DNA from: Nonlabens sp. YIK11
GTDB lineage: Bacteria; Bacteroidota; Bacteroidia; Flavobacteriales; Flavobacteriaceae
Assembly (NCBI RefSeq): GCF_001413925.1
Contig: NZ_LBMJ01000001.1
Coordinates: 62,001-126,000 of the forward strand
Direction of reading: 5' to 3'
DNA: 64,000 nucleotides
A program made the position numbers and the translations under genes. The notes beneath the pieces are model-generated. The model worked only from the letters and a program-made list of their open reading frames with translations. It was not told the DNA's origin and did not search any database. Of this stretch, positions 17,128 to 26,568 are shown piece by piece. The number at the start of each line of letters is the position of its first letter. Position 1 is the first letter of the stretch.

Positions 17128-19884
17128 TTAATTGAAACGAGTATTTCTATCATTAGGATCTGACCCACCAAACTTCGATAATTTGTAGGTGAAACTAAGC
17201 ATGAAGTAACGTTCCAATACCAGGCTGCTGGTATCCTGAACATAATCTTGAGTAGCTACACGACGGGTACCAATAACTTGATCTAAAATATCGTAGGCCT
17301 TTAATTTTACAACTGCCTTATCCTTTGCAAACTTGTAGCCCAAACTACCTATCAAGACAAAACTGTCATTATCAAATTCATCAGAAACATTACCATAGCG
17401 ATTGTATTCTCCTCTAAGTCCCAATGTGACATTCTCTGGCCATAAAGTAAGCAAGTCAATATTCAAATTATGATTGGTGAACTCTTGATCCTGGATACTA
17501 CTAATATCATAGGATGTTGAGTTGAGATTTAAGTTGTAGTCCAGAGTCAATTCAAAAATATCACGAATGGAATATTCGAATCTAGCACCTGGAGTTATTC
17601 CAAAGGTTTCACTGTTAAATCGCTGTCCGTTAGTAAAGGATACATTGCGGTTATAGTTTCCGTTCAATGAAAGATTCCCACCTATGTCACGTTTATCCTT
17701 TTTCCATTTTTTATTGTAACTGCTGTATAAGAATCCTCTACGATTTCCATCGACGTTGACATAGGTAGTCGTACGTATCAAATCCTGGTCTGTGGTGGTT
17801 ATCGCAGCGACATCATTAGTATTGATGTCATAATTACCACCCATGAAAAAACCTTCTCCTTTTTCCCAATTGTAATTACTCAAATTAATCCTGATGCTAT
17901 GGGTTACCGATGCATCGAGATCTGGATTACCTTGGACAAGGTTCAATGGATTGGTTCTGTCAACAACAGGTTGCAGTTGTCTAACGCTAGGTACATTTAC
18001 ACTGTTGTTGTAATTCAAATTAACCCTACCGAATTTCCCAATTCTTTGTCGCACGCTAGCCTGCAGGAATATATTCTCAAAGCTTTTATCAAAACTCACC
18101 TGCTGCAATACGTCTTCACTTTCAAGGGTTTGAAAAATATATCCTGTATTGAATTCCAGTCGTAGGTCATTCTTCTCGTATTCAACACCTATTTCTGGAC
18201 GTTGCTGGACGCTATTCACATCAAAGTCATTACTCAAAGCTTGATTGAAGGTCCTAGTCCCAGAAGCGTTTTCAATATCAAAAACACTACGTTCACTGCT
18301 TTGATCTCTGTATTGATAATTATACTCTACAGAGGCTCTCCAATTGCTATCTAAAGCTTGTCGGTATCTAGGGCTAAAATTGTATCGGGTATTGGTCGTT
18401 TTTTGATTGATGATCTGGTTTTGAATCTCTGTGGTAGGTGTGTTTCCTGAAAAGGTATTACGTTCAGAGTTAAAACGATCCTGTGAATCATTTTGGTCAT
18501 CTTCAACGCTAGCATAAAAGCTTACAAAACTTCCCTTTGTTTTTAATCTGCGGCTTACGTAGATATTTCCTTCTAAATTCCTGTTGTCAGATTCTGAACT
18601 ACTGGTGGAATTTAAGTTGTTAATGGTATTACCATCTTCATCAAATGAGGTAGATGATCTTTCAGAAAAATCAGAGTTATTGGATAAGGTACCGCCAGGT
18701 CTAAATGTTATAGAAGTTAGCGTGTCAGGTTTTACTTCAATTCGACCACCAAAACGATGATTGTCACCTACTCTATTACTCGCATTACTACTATTGGTTG
18801 AAAAGGTACGATCTGGTAAAAAAGTAGTTCTTCTAGTCTCTGTTTCAGAGCGGTTATCAGATTTCCCATAAAAGTAATTCCCGTCAGCTTCAACAATTTC
18901 TCCAAATTCATTACTGATGTTCATTCCTGCAGACCTGCTGCTCGTGATTCCAGAATTGTTACCGTTATAAAGCCCAGACAAACCGCCTTGGCCTCCAGAG
19001 AAAACGCTATTGCCAATAGCATCATAAACCTCATCAAATGAAAAACCTGGACTGTTGATGTTATTGCTACTTCCTAGAACACTTACCCTAAGATCCTCCT
19101 TAAAATAATTTACAATACCACTCATGGAGTAGCGGTCATCAGTTCCACCGCCAGCAGTGAGTCGTGAGAACCAGCCTTTATTTTTATCCTCGTCAATGGT
19201 GATATTGATCTCGCTCGCATTATCATCGCCATCATCACCAGATTGACGCTGTTCGTCAGTTTTGGACTCAGTTACCTGAATTTTATCAATAATTTCCTTC
19301 GGTAAATTTTTAAGAGCAACTTGTGGGTCATCGCCAAAGAACTCTTTACCGTTTACTAAAATTTTAGTCACAGATTTACCGTTCACGGTGATGTTTCCAT
19401 CTGTGTCCAGTTCAACTCCTGGCAATTCCTTGATGACATCTTCAAGCGTCGCGTCTGCTCTAGTGTTGAAGGATTTTGCATTAAATTCAAGAGTGTCCTT
19501 CTTGAGGGTTATAGGCGCCTTTCTCGCAGTAACGACAACGTCGCCCAGCGATTCTATGTCATTGCTAAGTAAAATAGTTCCCATATCGATCTGCCGACCT
19601 TTACTCAAATCGATGACCTTAGCTATCTCTTGATAGCCTTGGAAAGAGGTGTAAAAGTTTAAAAGTTCGTAGTTGGTATTCCCTGTCAGGTTGAATTTTC
19701 CATCAATATCTGTGATGGAATACGTGATCAAAGTAGAGTCCTCAACTGATTCTAGGAAAACGGTAGCGCTTAGTAGTTTTTGTCTCGTAAGTGAATCGGC
19801 AATAGATCCTGTTATTTCAAATTGCTGTGCGAACGTTAATGCGCTTAAAAGCAAAAACGCTGTGGTAGATAAAATTCTCTTCAT
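17128..19884 (-). CDS. Outer-membrane beta-barrel protein with carboxypeptidase-regulatory and plug-like domains
   Basis: 918 residues. Signal peptide (MKRILSTTAFLLLSALTFAQ), a carboxypeptidase regulatory-like/SusC N-terminal domain (about 22-110; GSIADSLTRQKLLSATVFL...DIDGKF), a plug-like segment (VVVTARKAPITLKKDTLEF...IKELPGVELDTDGNITVNGK), then a long Ser/Asn/Asp-rich beta-barrel ending in FMLSFTYKLSKFGG. This architecture is the outer-membrane beta-barrel family related to TonB receptors. Transport substrate unknown. It starts 44 bases after der and may be co-transcribed with it. No SusD-type partner is adjacent. Confidence 0.88.
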   Translation of the reverse strand: MKRILSTTAFLLLSALTFAQQFEITGSIADSLTRQKLLSATVFLESVEDSTLITYSITDIDGKFNLTGNTNYELLNFYTSFQGYQEIAKVIDLSKGRQIDMGTILLSNDIESLGDVVVTARKAPITLKKDTLEFNAKSFNTRADATLEDVIKELPGVELDTDGNITVNGKSVTKILVNGKEFFGDDPQVALKNLPKEIIDKIQVTESKTDEQRQSGDDGDDNASEINITIDEDKNKGWFSRLTAGGGTDDRYSMSGIVNYFKEDLRVSVLGSSNNINSPGFSFDEVYDAIGNSVFSGGQGGLSGLYNGNNSGITSSRSAGMNISNEFGEIVEADGNYFYGKSDNRSETETRRTTFLPDRTFSTNSSNASNRVGDNHRFGGRIEVKPDTLTSITFRPGGTLSNNSDFSERSSTSFDEDGNTINNLNSTSSSESDNRNLEGNIYVSRRLKTKGSFVSFYASVEDDQNDSQDRFNSERNTFSGNTPTTEIQNQIINQKTTNTRYNFSPRYRQALDSNWRASVEYNYQYRDQSSERSVFDIENASGTRTFNQALSNDFDVNSVQQRPEIGVEYEKNDLRLEFNTGYIFQTLESEDVLQQVSFDKSFENIFLQASVRQRIGKFGRVNLNYNNSVNVPSVRQLQPVVDRTNPLNLVQGNPDLDASVTHSIRINLSNYNWEKGEGFFMGGNYDINTNDVAAITTTDQDLIRTTTYVNVDGNRRGFLYSSYNKKWKKDKRDIGGNLSLNGNYNRNVSFTNGQRFNSETFGITPGARFEYSIRDIFELTLDYNLNLNSTSYDISSIQDQEFTNHNLNIDLLTLWPENVTLGLRGEYNRYGNVSDEFDNDSFVLIGSLGYKFAKDKAVVKLKAYDILDQVIGTRRVATQDYVQDTSSLVLERYFMLSFTYKLSKFGGSDPNDRNTRFN

Positions 19885-19928
19885 TAGTCTGTATAGTCCA
19901 TTCCTTCAACGTGTAGGAATAGCAATTA

Positions 19929-21230
19929 TTACTTCTTCCTCATATATACGCTGACGGGAACACCATGAAAATCAAAGTTTTCACGTAGTTTGTTTTCTAA
20001 GAAACGCTTATAAGGTTCACGTACGTACTGCGGTAAATTACAGAAGAAGGCAAACTGTGGCTGTGGTGTAGGCAGCTGAGTTATAAATTTGATCTTTACA
20101 AACTTTCCTTTAAGTGATGGTGGTGGCGTATTTTCTATAATAGGCAACAACACCTCGTTAAGCTTACTGGTTTTGATCTTCTTGCTTCGGTTTTTGTAGA
20201 CCTCAACTGCTGTTTCAATAGCTTTAAAAATACGTTGCTTGTTCAATACCGATATAAAAACTATAGGCACATCTGTAAAAGGTTCCATCTCTTGACGTAT
20301 GCGTTTTTCATAATCACGCACGCTATTCGTTTCTTTTTCTACAAGGTCCCATTTATTGACCAGGATCACGATACCTTTTCGGTTGCGTTCTGCTAACCAA
20401 AAAATATTTTGCACCTGTCCGTCAAAACCTCTCGTAGCATCTAGTACCACCATACAAACATCACAATGTTCAATGGCACGCACGCTGCGCATCACGCTAT
20501 AGAATTCTAGGTCTTCCTTGACTTTTTTCTTGCGACGTATTCCAGCCGTATCTACCAGGTTGAATTCAAAACCAAATCGGTTATACTTTGTATCAATAGA
20601 GTCTCTGGTCGTACCGGCAATGTCAGTGACGATATATCTATTCTCGCCTATAAGTGCATTGATAAAGGAAGATTTACCTGCATTAGGACGTCCTACAACA
20701 GCAAATCTTGGCAGATTCTCTTCTACTTCTTCTCTAGGCTCTGGCAGATTTTCTACAACAGCGTCCAGCAAATCACCAGTACCGCTACCACTTATACTTG
20801 AGATCGAATAATAATCACCCAATCCCAAATTATAAAATTCATAAGCCTCTTGTTCCCTAGATGGGTTGTCTACTTTATTGACGACCAACAGTACAGGTTT
20901 CTTGACCTTACGCAGTAACTGCGCGACATCTTCATCCTCGCGTGTGATACCATCTGCGGCATCCACCATGAATAGAATAACATCTGCCTCATCAATAGCA
21001 AGTTCTACCTGCTTGTCGATTTCCTCTTCAAAAACATCCTCGCTACCTATGGCATAACCACCGGTATCGATAACCGAAAAATCACGACCGTTCCAGTCGC
21101 TTTTCCCATAATGACGATCCCTTGTGACACCACTAACCGCATCTGTGATAGCCTCACGACGCTTGATCAATCTATTAAAAAGGGTGCTTTTACCAGTGTT
21201 GGGCCTACCAACAATTGCTACAATACTCAT
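19929..21230 (-). CDS. der: Ribosome-biogenesis GTPase Der (EngA)
   Basis: Essential GTPase that acts in 50S subunit maturation. 433 residues with two tandem G domains: [14 protein letters not shown] with DTGGY and NKVD in the first (residues ~1-165), and [15 protein letters not shown] with [11 protein letters not shown] and NKWD in the second (~170-345), followed by the KH-like C-terminal domain ([14 protein letters not shown]...[16 protein letters not shown]). A TACCTTTG promoter lies 20 bases upstream. Confidence 0.97.
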   Translation of the reverse strand: MSIVAIVGRPNTGKSTLFNRLIKRREAITDAVSGVTRDRHYGKSDWNGRDFSVIDTGGYAIGSEDVFEEEIDKQVELAIDEADVILFMVDAADGITREDEDVAQLLRKVKKPVLLVVNKVDNPSREQEAYEFYNLGLGDYYSISSISGSGTGDLLDAVVENLPEPREEVEENLPRFAVVGRPNAGKSSFINALIGENRYIVTDIAGTTRDSIDTKYNRFGFEFNLVDTAGIRRKKKVKEDLEFYSVMRSVRAIEHCDVCMVVLDATRGFDGQVQNIFWLAERNRKGIVILVNKWDLVEKETNSVRDYEKRIRQEMEPFTDVPIVFISVLNKQRIFKAIETAVEVYKNRSKKIKTSKLNEVLLPIIENTPPPSLKGKFVKIKFITQLPTPQPQFAFFCNLPQYVREPYKRFLENKLRENFDFHGVPVSVYMRKK

Positions 21231-21249
21231 AATCCTGCTTTTGCAGCTG

Positions 21250-21257
21250 CAAAGGTA
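21250..21257 (-). promoter_or_regulatory. -7 promoter element of der
   Basis: Minus-strand TACCTTTG, 19 bases before the der ATG. Confidence 0.55.
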
Positions 21258-21346
21258 ATTTTTTTAAAGTGCGCAACGGCTGCAATTAACGATAGAATGT
21301 GTGGACTCTTACAGTCTATTTATTTGCGGTTGGGATTGTTTTAGAG

Positions 21347-21366
21347 TTCGCTTTCGCGAAAGCGAA
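21347..21366. repeat. Dispersed palindrome, copy 8 (intergenic)
   Basis: Perfect 20-base form, 18 bases past the stop of the polyprenyl synthase gene. Confidence 0.95.
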
Positions 21367-21384
21367 ATTTATCCAACACCACTG

Positions 21385-22362
21385 CTACTTCTCACGGTCG
21401 ATTACATAATCCACCATCGTGAGCAAGGATTGTTTGTATTCTGATTCTGGATAGGTATTGAGTATGTCCAAAGCGCGCTGTTTGTAGTCGTACATGGCCT
21501 TGACGGCATAATCCAAACCACCTGCATCCTTCACCAACTGTATCACTTCTTTAACCCGTTTTTTATCACGGTTATGTCGCTTTACAGAGTTTATGAGCCA
21601 CTTTTTATCCTTTTTGGAAGCGTTGTTGAGCGTATAGATTAGCGGCAAGGTCATCTTTTGCTCCTTGATATCAATCCCAGTAGGTTTCCCTATGCGCTGG
21701 TTGCCATAATCAAAGAGGTCGTCTTTGATTTGAAAGGCCACACCTATAAGTTCACCAAATTTGCGCATCTTCTCAACGCTAGGGCTATCAGGTGATACCG
21801 CACAGGCACCTAAGCTACAACAAGCGGCAATGAGCGTGGCTGTCTTTTTAGTGATGATGTCGTAGTAAACCTCTTCCGTAATGTCCAGTCGTCTGGCTTT
21901 TTCTATTTGCAACAATTCACCTTCACTCATCTCACGCACTGCAACGCTAATGATTTGCAACAAATCAAAATCCTTGTTATCAATACTTAGAAGCAAGCCT
22001 TTAGAAAGCAGATAATCACCCACTAGAACGGCTATTTTATTCTTCCACAAAGAGTTGACTGAGAAGAATCCGCGTCTCTTGAGGCTATCGTCCACCACAT
22101 CATCATGCACTAGGGTTGCCGTGTGAATCAACTCGATTACCGCGGCACCACGATAGGTGCGGTCATTGACCTGACCATTGCCTACCATTTTGGCCGTTAG
22201 GAACACAAACATAGGACGCATTTGCTTGCCCTTGCGGTTGACGATAAAGTAGGTAATGCGATTGAGCAACGGTATGCGCGACGCCATCGATAAACGGAAT
22301 TTCTCTTCAAAGAGTTCCATCTCATAGGCGATAGGCTGCTTGATCTGTTCTACGATCTTCAT
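21385..22362 (-). CDS. Polyprenyl diphosphate synthase (long-chain trans-prenyltransferase)
   Basis: 325-residue class I isoprenyl synthase. Condenses isopentenyl diphosphate units onto an allylic primer, giving the quinone side chain. First Asp-rich motif LVHDDVVDDSLKRRG (about residues 89-103), second FQIKDDLFDYGN (about 215). The residues ahead of the first Asp motif, which gate chain length, are small, compatible with a long product (hepta- or octaprenyl), but chain length needs assay. A TATCTTTG promoter lies 5 bases from the ATG. Confidence 0.93.
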   Translation of the reverse strand: MKIVEQIKQPIAYEMELFEEKFRLSMASRIPLLNRITYFIVNRKGKQMRPMFVFLTAKMVGNGQVNDRTYRGAAVIELIHTATLVHDDVVDDSLKRRGFFSVNSLWKNKIAVLVGDYLLSKGLLLSIDNKDFDLLQIISVAVREMSEGELLQIEKARRLDITEEVYYDIITKKTATLIAACCSLGACAVSPDSPSVEKMRKFGELIGVAFQIKDDLFDYGNQRIGKPTGIDIKEQKMTLPLIYTLNNASKKDKKWLINSVKRHNRDKKRVKEVIQLVKDAGGLDYAVKAMYDYKQRALDILNTYPESEYKQSLLTMVDYVIDREK

Positions 22363-22366
22363 GTTT

Positions 22367-22374
22367 CAAAGATA
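22367..22374 (-). promoter_or_regulatory. -7 promoter element of the polyprenyl synthase gene
   Basis: Minus-strand TATCTTTG whose last base is 5 bases from the ATG, predicting a leaderless or nearly leaderless mRNA. Confidence 0.6.
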
Positions 22375-22432
22375 GGCGTCATTGATTTAGAAATCGAATG
22401 CTTAGCTATTTTTGCACGCCTGGAAATTGTAG

Positions 22433-22460
22433 AAAAAAACACGGGCAATTGTTTACCGTG
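22433..22460 (-). terminator. Probable terminator after rlmN
   Basis: Minus-strand 5-bp stem CACGG/CCGTG (22456-22460 with 22440-22444) followed by seven T. Short stem, so moderate support. Confidence 0.5.
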
Positions 22461-22509
22461 ATATTGCTTGAAAACCGGTTTAGAAAGGTGTTTTTGAATG
22501 TGTAAGTTA

Positions 22510-22529
22510 TTCGCTTTCGCGAAAGCGAA
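22510..22529. repeat. Dispersed palindrome, copy 9 (intergenic)
   Basis: Perfect 20-base form, 9 bases past the rlmN stop and ahead of the terminator at 22433-22460. Confidence 0.95.
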
Positions 22530-22538
22530 ATAAATATT

Positions 22539-23591
22539 CTAGGAAGATTTGTTAGCCAATTGACCGCAAGCTGCATCGATATCCTTACCACGACTGCGGC
22601 GTATGTTGACCACGATGCGATTCTTCTCTAACTCGTGCTCATACATATCAATAGCCTTGGTAGCCGCCTGCTCAAATCGTGCGTCATCTATACTGTTGTA
22701 TTCTATGATATTGACCTTGCAGGGAATGACTTTACAAAATTCTACGAGCGCCTGGACATCTTCCATTTGATCATTGATCCCTTTCCACACGACGTATTCA
22801 TAGGTGACTCTGGTACCGGTTTTCTCGTACCAGTATTTCAGGGCTTCTTTGATATCATCTAGTGGGAATTGCTCATTGAATGGCATGATCTTAACGCGTT
22901 TCTCATCAATGGCGCTGTGCAGTGAAAGTGCGAGGTTGAACTTGGGACGATCGTCTGCCAATTTCTTGATCATTTTAGGAACACCACTGGTAGAAAGTGT
23001 GATACGTTTAGGCGACATGCCTAGCCCGTCATCACCTGTGATCTTATCAATGGACTTAATGACATTCTTATAATTCATGAGCGGCTCGCCCATTCCCATG
23101 AATACAATGTTTGACAAGGGACGATTATAATAGGCGCGGCTTTGCTGGTCGATTGCCACTACTTGGTCATAAATCTCGTCTGGATTGAGGTTGCGCATGC
23201 GTTTTAAACGTGCCGTGGCACAAAACTCGCAATTCAAACTGCACCCTACCTGCGAGGAAACACAAGCCGTGGTCCTCGTAGGCGTTGGGATCATAACAGA
23301 TTCCACCGTTAAACCATCGTGCAGTTTTACGGCATTTTTTATGGTACCATCGCTACTGCGCTGCATGTCGTCCACCCTAATATGGTTAATCACAAAATGT
23401 TGATCAAGGAACGCTCTGGTAGATTTTGAGATATTAGTCATGTCATCAAAATCATGTGCCCCTTTTTTCCATAACCACTCATAGATCTGATTGCCCCTAA
23501 AAGCTTTCTCACCACGATCCACACAATATTGGCGTAATTGTACTAGGTCCAGAGACCTGATATCGATTTTATTTGTTTGAGTTTGTTCCAT
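22539..23591 (-). CDS. rlmN: Dual-specificity 23S rRNA A2503 / tRNA A37 C2-methyltransferase
   Basis: Radical SAM enzyme of 350 residues. The three-cysteine cluster motif is CEFCATARL in GCSLNCEFCATARLKRM, preceded by QVGCS; GMGEPLMNYKN and the conserved C-terminal IRRSRGKDIDAACGQL, with the methyl-carrying Cys, are present. Modifies A2503 in the peptidyl-transferase centre and A37 in some tRNAs. Its promoter lies within the loop of the preceding terminator, leaving almost no leader. Confidence 0.97.
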   Translation of the reverse strand: MEQTQTNKIDIRSLDLVQLRQYCVDRGEKAFRGNQIYEWLWKKGAHDFDDMTNISKSTRAFLDQHFVINHIRVDDMQRSSDGTIKNAVKLHDGLTVESVMIPTPTRTTACVSSQVGCSLNCEFCATARLKRMRNLNPDEIYDQVVAIDQQSRAYYNRPLSNIVFMGMGEPLMNYKNVIKSIDKITGDDGLGMSPKRITLSTSGVPKMIKKLADDRPKFNLALSLHSAIDEKRVKIMPFNEQFPLDDIKEALKYWYEKTGTRVTYEYVVWKGINDQMEDVQALVEFCKVIPCKVNIIEYNSIDDARFEQAATKAIDMYEHELEKNRIVVNIRRSRGKDIDAACGQLANKSS

Positions 23592-23629
23592 AAAAAATGC
23601 GTCGCAAAATTAAGAAATCTCGCGACGCA
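23592..23629 (-). terminator. Terminator of the protease gene, abutting the rlmN ATG
   Basis: Minus-strand perfect 8-bp stem TGCGTCGC (23622-23629) with GCGACGCA (23598-23605), 16-base loop, then six T directly before the rlmN start codon. Confidence 0.8.
23605..23612 (-). promoter_or_regulatory. -7 promoter element of rlmN inside the terminator loop
   Basis: Minus-strand TAATTTTG. The initiation point falls in the 3' arm of the hairpin, so rlmN transcripts escape the terminator. Confidence 0.5.
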
Positions 23630-23647
23630 CTTAAGGTTTTAAAGAGC

Positions 23648-25351
23648 TTATTGCTTGATAATCTTTTTAGTGACGGTTTGACCGTTTGCTGTAAGCTTGA
23701 TGAAATACAAACCATTTCCTGCGTTAGATAAATCCAATGTGTTGTTAGAAATTCCCGCAGCAGACTCCACAATCAATTGACCGTTCAAATTGAATACTTG
23801 ATAGGCTACCTGTTGATCGCTGTCTATGGTGAATATGCCGCTGGATGGATTTGGGTAAATCCTTATATCCATTCTAGGCGATTCAAACGTAGTGTTACTC
23901 AAAGTAGAGAAATAAGATCCTTCTATGGATACGGCTCCTGTGTTATTAGGATCTAACCAATCTCTAAGTCGCTGTGCAGCGTTGGGACCATTAGACCAAT
24001 TGTTATCAACTCGACCATATATATCAAAACCACCGTTATCTGAGGTACCATTACACGCTGCAGAACCTCCAGATAGCACTCCGATAATTTGTTCGTTTTG
24101 ATTAAGTAGCATACTACCAGAAGATCCACCTTCCGTCACGCCATATTCCCAATCATTAATCAACCAGACTTGAGTACTAGGATTGTCATTGAAATTAAAA
24201 GGTGTTCTTGATGATATTTCATCGTTTCTTGAAAGTTTCATGATGTCTCCTGATGGGTGATGCAACCCCATTTGCGTAGTTGGAACGGATACGTTACTAT
24301 TATTCCAGCCAGCATAATATAAATCCCAAACCGCAGGAGGCATCTGATTAATTAATAATAGCGCCATGTCGCTATTATCGTTATTCATTTTCACTGATCC
24401 ACCACTTAAAACTCGAGTAGGTTGAGAAGGCCCATTAGTACCCGCAAAAGTGGCACAATCAGGCGTGTCGGTAAACCATTGAAAACCAAAGGCAAAATTA
24501 TTTGAGTAACTCGCTCCTACTCCATTGACAGGTTTATTAGACCCAGTACCTAAGCAGTGATTTGCGGTTAAAAAATAGGGTGTACCATCCTCTGTCACGT
24601 TGTTTACCAATGATCCTGAACAAAAACCTGTGCCTCGAGAACTCGAAATAAGTAATCGACCAACTGAATTAATATGATTATCTCTAGCGGCGGTCCAGTT
24701 TTTAGAAGTCCGTGAACCTTGGTTTGGGTTACATAGCACGTCCACATTACACGCAAATGAATCGTTTAGATTTCCCACTTTCTCATTAGCATATACATCT
24801 ATATAACCATGCGTAATTTTTTCAATACTCAAACGCCCTAATCCTTTTACTGCTTTAGGCTCATAATATTCCAGCCAGAAGTTGTCACCACTTATGATCC
24901 AAGTTCCCAGCACACCACTTTCTGAATTTTCATTAGAAGTATAGGGTCCAATTTTATCCGTTTTGGATTCATTATAAAGATATAGCTCACCTCCAGTTGG
25001 TATGCTGTACAAATCAAAGATTGCCCTCATGAAGTAAGCACCATTTGACTTTACATTTAATTTCCAAAGTCGATCTCCATTAGGCAGATCAGTCCAAGCT
25101 CCACTATTGTATAGATCTAATTGAACAGGCACATCCGCTCCTATGCGCAGCGCCTTATTGATACCATCGGCATTACTGGTCTTATCTTCTGCCTGGAGAG
25201 AAAGCACATCAACTTTGGGCAAAATTATAGGCTCTGGTTTAGTCAATGATTTCTCAATCATAGACCAACTTCTTGGAGCAACCTCATTAGTCACCTGCGC
25301 TGTGGTACAGAAGGCTATGCAGAATAGAAATAAAAACAAAGTATGTTTCAT
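23648..25351 (-). CDS. Secreted trypsin-like serine endopeptidase with type IX secretion C-terminal domain
   Basis: 567 residues. Signal peptide (MKHTLFLFLFCIAFCTTAQ), a pro-region of ~190 residues, then an S1 protease domain with His in YFLTANHCLG, Asp in NDNSDMALLL and Ser in TEGGSSGSMLLN, similar to lysyl endopeptidases. The C-terminal ~75 residues are a T9SS type A sorting domain (DIRIYPNPSSGIFTI...GLYFIKLTANGQTVTKKIIKQ). Expected to leave the cell and be surface-anchored or released, degrading protein for nutrition. Lys specificity is a guess from family resemblance. Confidence 0.9.
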   Translation of the reverse strand: MKHTLFLFLFCIAFCTTAQVTNEVAPRSWSMIEKSLTKPEPIILPKVDVLSLQAEDKTSNADGINKALRIGADVPVQLDLYNSGAWTDLPNGDRLWKLNVKSNGAYFMRAIFDLYSIPTGGELYLYNESKTDKIGPYTSNENSESGVLGTWIISGDNFWLEYYEPKAVKGLGRLSIEKITHGYIDVYANEKVGNLNDSFACNVDVLCNPNQGSRTSKNWTAARDNHINSVGRLLISSSRGTGFCSGSLVNNVTEDGTPYFLTANHCLGTGSNKPVNGVGASYSNNFAFGFQWFTDTPDCATFAGTNGPSQPTRVLSGGSVKMNNDNSDMALLLINQMPPAVWDLYYAGWNNSNVSVPTTQMGLHHPSGDIMKLSRNDEISSRTPFNFNDNPSTQVWLINDWEYGVTEGGSSGSMLLNQNEQIIGVLSGGSAACNGTSDNGGFDIYGRVDNNWSNGPNAAQRLRDWLDPNNTGAVSIEGSYFSTLSNTTFESPRMDIRIYPNPSSGIFTIDSDQQVAYQVFNLNGQLIVESAAGISNNTLDLSNAGNGLYFIKLTANGQTVTKKIIKQ

Positions 25352-25392
25352 GGTAATTATTTTGGGGTGATGGAAATATACGATTTGAAATT

Positions 25393-25429
25393 AAAAAGCC
25401 CTTTATTCAAAACGAACAAAGGGCTTTTT
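25393..25429 (-). terminator. Terminator downstream of queA
   Basis: 12-bp near-symmetric stem AAAAAGCCCTTT (25393-25404) with AAAGGGCTTTTT (25418-25429). T-rich on both strands, but only queA points into it. Confidence 0.85.
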
Positions 25430-25448
25430 ATTAAACTTTTAGTTTCAA

Positions 25449-26501
25449 TTAATCGATGATCAACATGGCGTCGCCATAGGTACTGAATCTATATTTCTCC
25501 TTCATCGCCACATCATAGGCCTTTTTAAGAAAATCATAACCTGCAAATGCAGCGGCCTGCATCATGAGTGTTGATTTAGGGTGATGGAAGTTAGTGATCA
25601 TCGCATTTGCGATAGAGAACTCATATTCTGGGAAGATGAATTTATTAGTCCATCCATCAAAAGTATTTAAGTGACCGTCACTGCTAACGGCACTTTCCAA
25701 TGATCTCATCGTCGTTGTTCCTACCGCGCAAATATTTCTTTTCTCATCAATGGCCTTATTCACGATGTTGCAAGTTTCTTGAGATATAAAAGCTTGCTCG
25801 CTGTCCATTTTATGTTTGGAAAGATCTTCCACCTCAACTGGTGAGAAGGTTCCCAAACCTATGTGCATGGTCACACTGGTTACATCAATGCCTTTGATCT
25901 CCATGCGCTTGAGCAAGTGCTTAGAGAAGTGTAATCCTGCCACTGGCGCGGCTACGGCACCTTCGTTAGAGGCATAGATCGTCTGGTAGCGTTCCTCATC
26001 TTCTGGTTCTACATCACGACCCAATTCTTTAGGAAGTGGTGTCTCACCCAACTCACGCAATTTCTTGCGGAACTCCTCATAAGTCCCATCGTACAAAAAG
26101 CGCAAGGTTCGCCCACGTGAGGTCGTGTTATCAATTACCTCAGCCACGAGACTCTCGTCCTCACCAAAATATAGTTTGTTACCAATCCTGATCTTACGAG
26201 CTGGATCTACAAGAACGTCCCACAACTTAGTCGTTGGGTTCAATTCTCTTAAAAGAAATACCTCGATGCGTGCTCCTGTTTTTTCCTTGTTACCATACAA
26301 TCTGGCGGGAAAAACCTTGGTATCATTCATCACAAATACATCTTTCTCATCAAAATAATCGATGACATCCTTGAACATCTTGTGCTCTATCTCGCCTGTT
26401 TTCTTGTGCAGTACCATTAGGCGCGACTCGTCTCTATTCTCTACGGGATGTTGCGCTATAAGCTCCTCTGGCAGCTTATAACCAAATTGTGATAACTTCA
26501 T
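25449..26501 (-). CDS. queA: tRNA preQ1(34) S-adenosylmethionine ribosyltransferase-isomerase
   Basis: Transfers the ribosyl group of S-adenosylmethionine to 7-aminomethyl-7-deazaguanine in tRNA to form epoxyqueuosine. 350 residues, normal length. Family sequences visible: [62 protein letters not shown] and [10 protein letters not shown]. It has its own promoter (TATATTTG, 26525-26532) and terminator, so it is transcribed apart from aroA upstream. Confidence 0.97.
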   Translation of the reverse strand: MKLSQFGYKLPEELIAQHPVENRDESRLMVLHKKTGEIEHKMFKDVIDYFDEKDVFVMNDTKVFPARLYGNKEKTGARIEVFLLRELNPTTKLWDVLVDPARKIRIGNKLYFGEDESLVAEVIDNTTSRGRTLRFLYDGTYEEFRKKLRELGETPLPKELGRDVEPEDEERYQTIYASNEGAVAAPVAGLHFSKHLLKRMEIKGIDVTSVTMHIGLGTFSPVEVEDLSKHKMDSEQAFISQETCNIVNKAIDEKRNICAVGTTTMRSLESAVSSDGHLNTFDGWTNKFIFPEYEFSIANAMITNFHHPKSTLMMQAAAFAGYDFLKKAYDVAMKEKYRFSTYGDAMLIID

Positions 26502-26524
26502 TAAATTGATTTAATTATAATTTG

Positions 26525-26532
26525 CAAATATA
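26525..26532 (-). promoter_or_regulatory. -7 promoter element of queA
   Basis: Minus-strand TATATTTG, 23 bases before the ATG, in the 67-base gap after aroA. Confidence 0.6.
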
Positions 26533-26568
26533 CGATCCTGAAATAGGCGTTGTCAAGTAAATGAGGAC

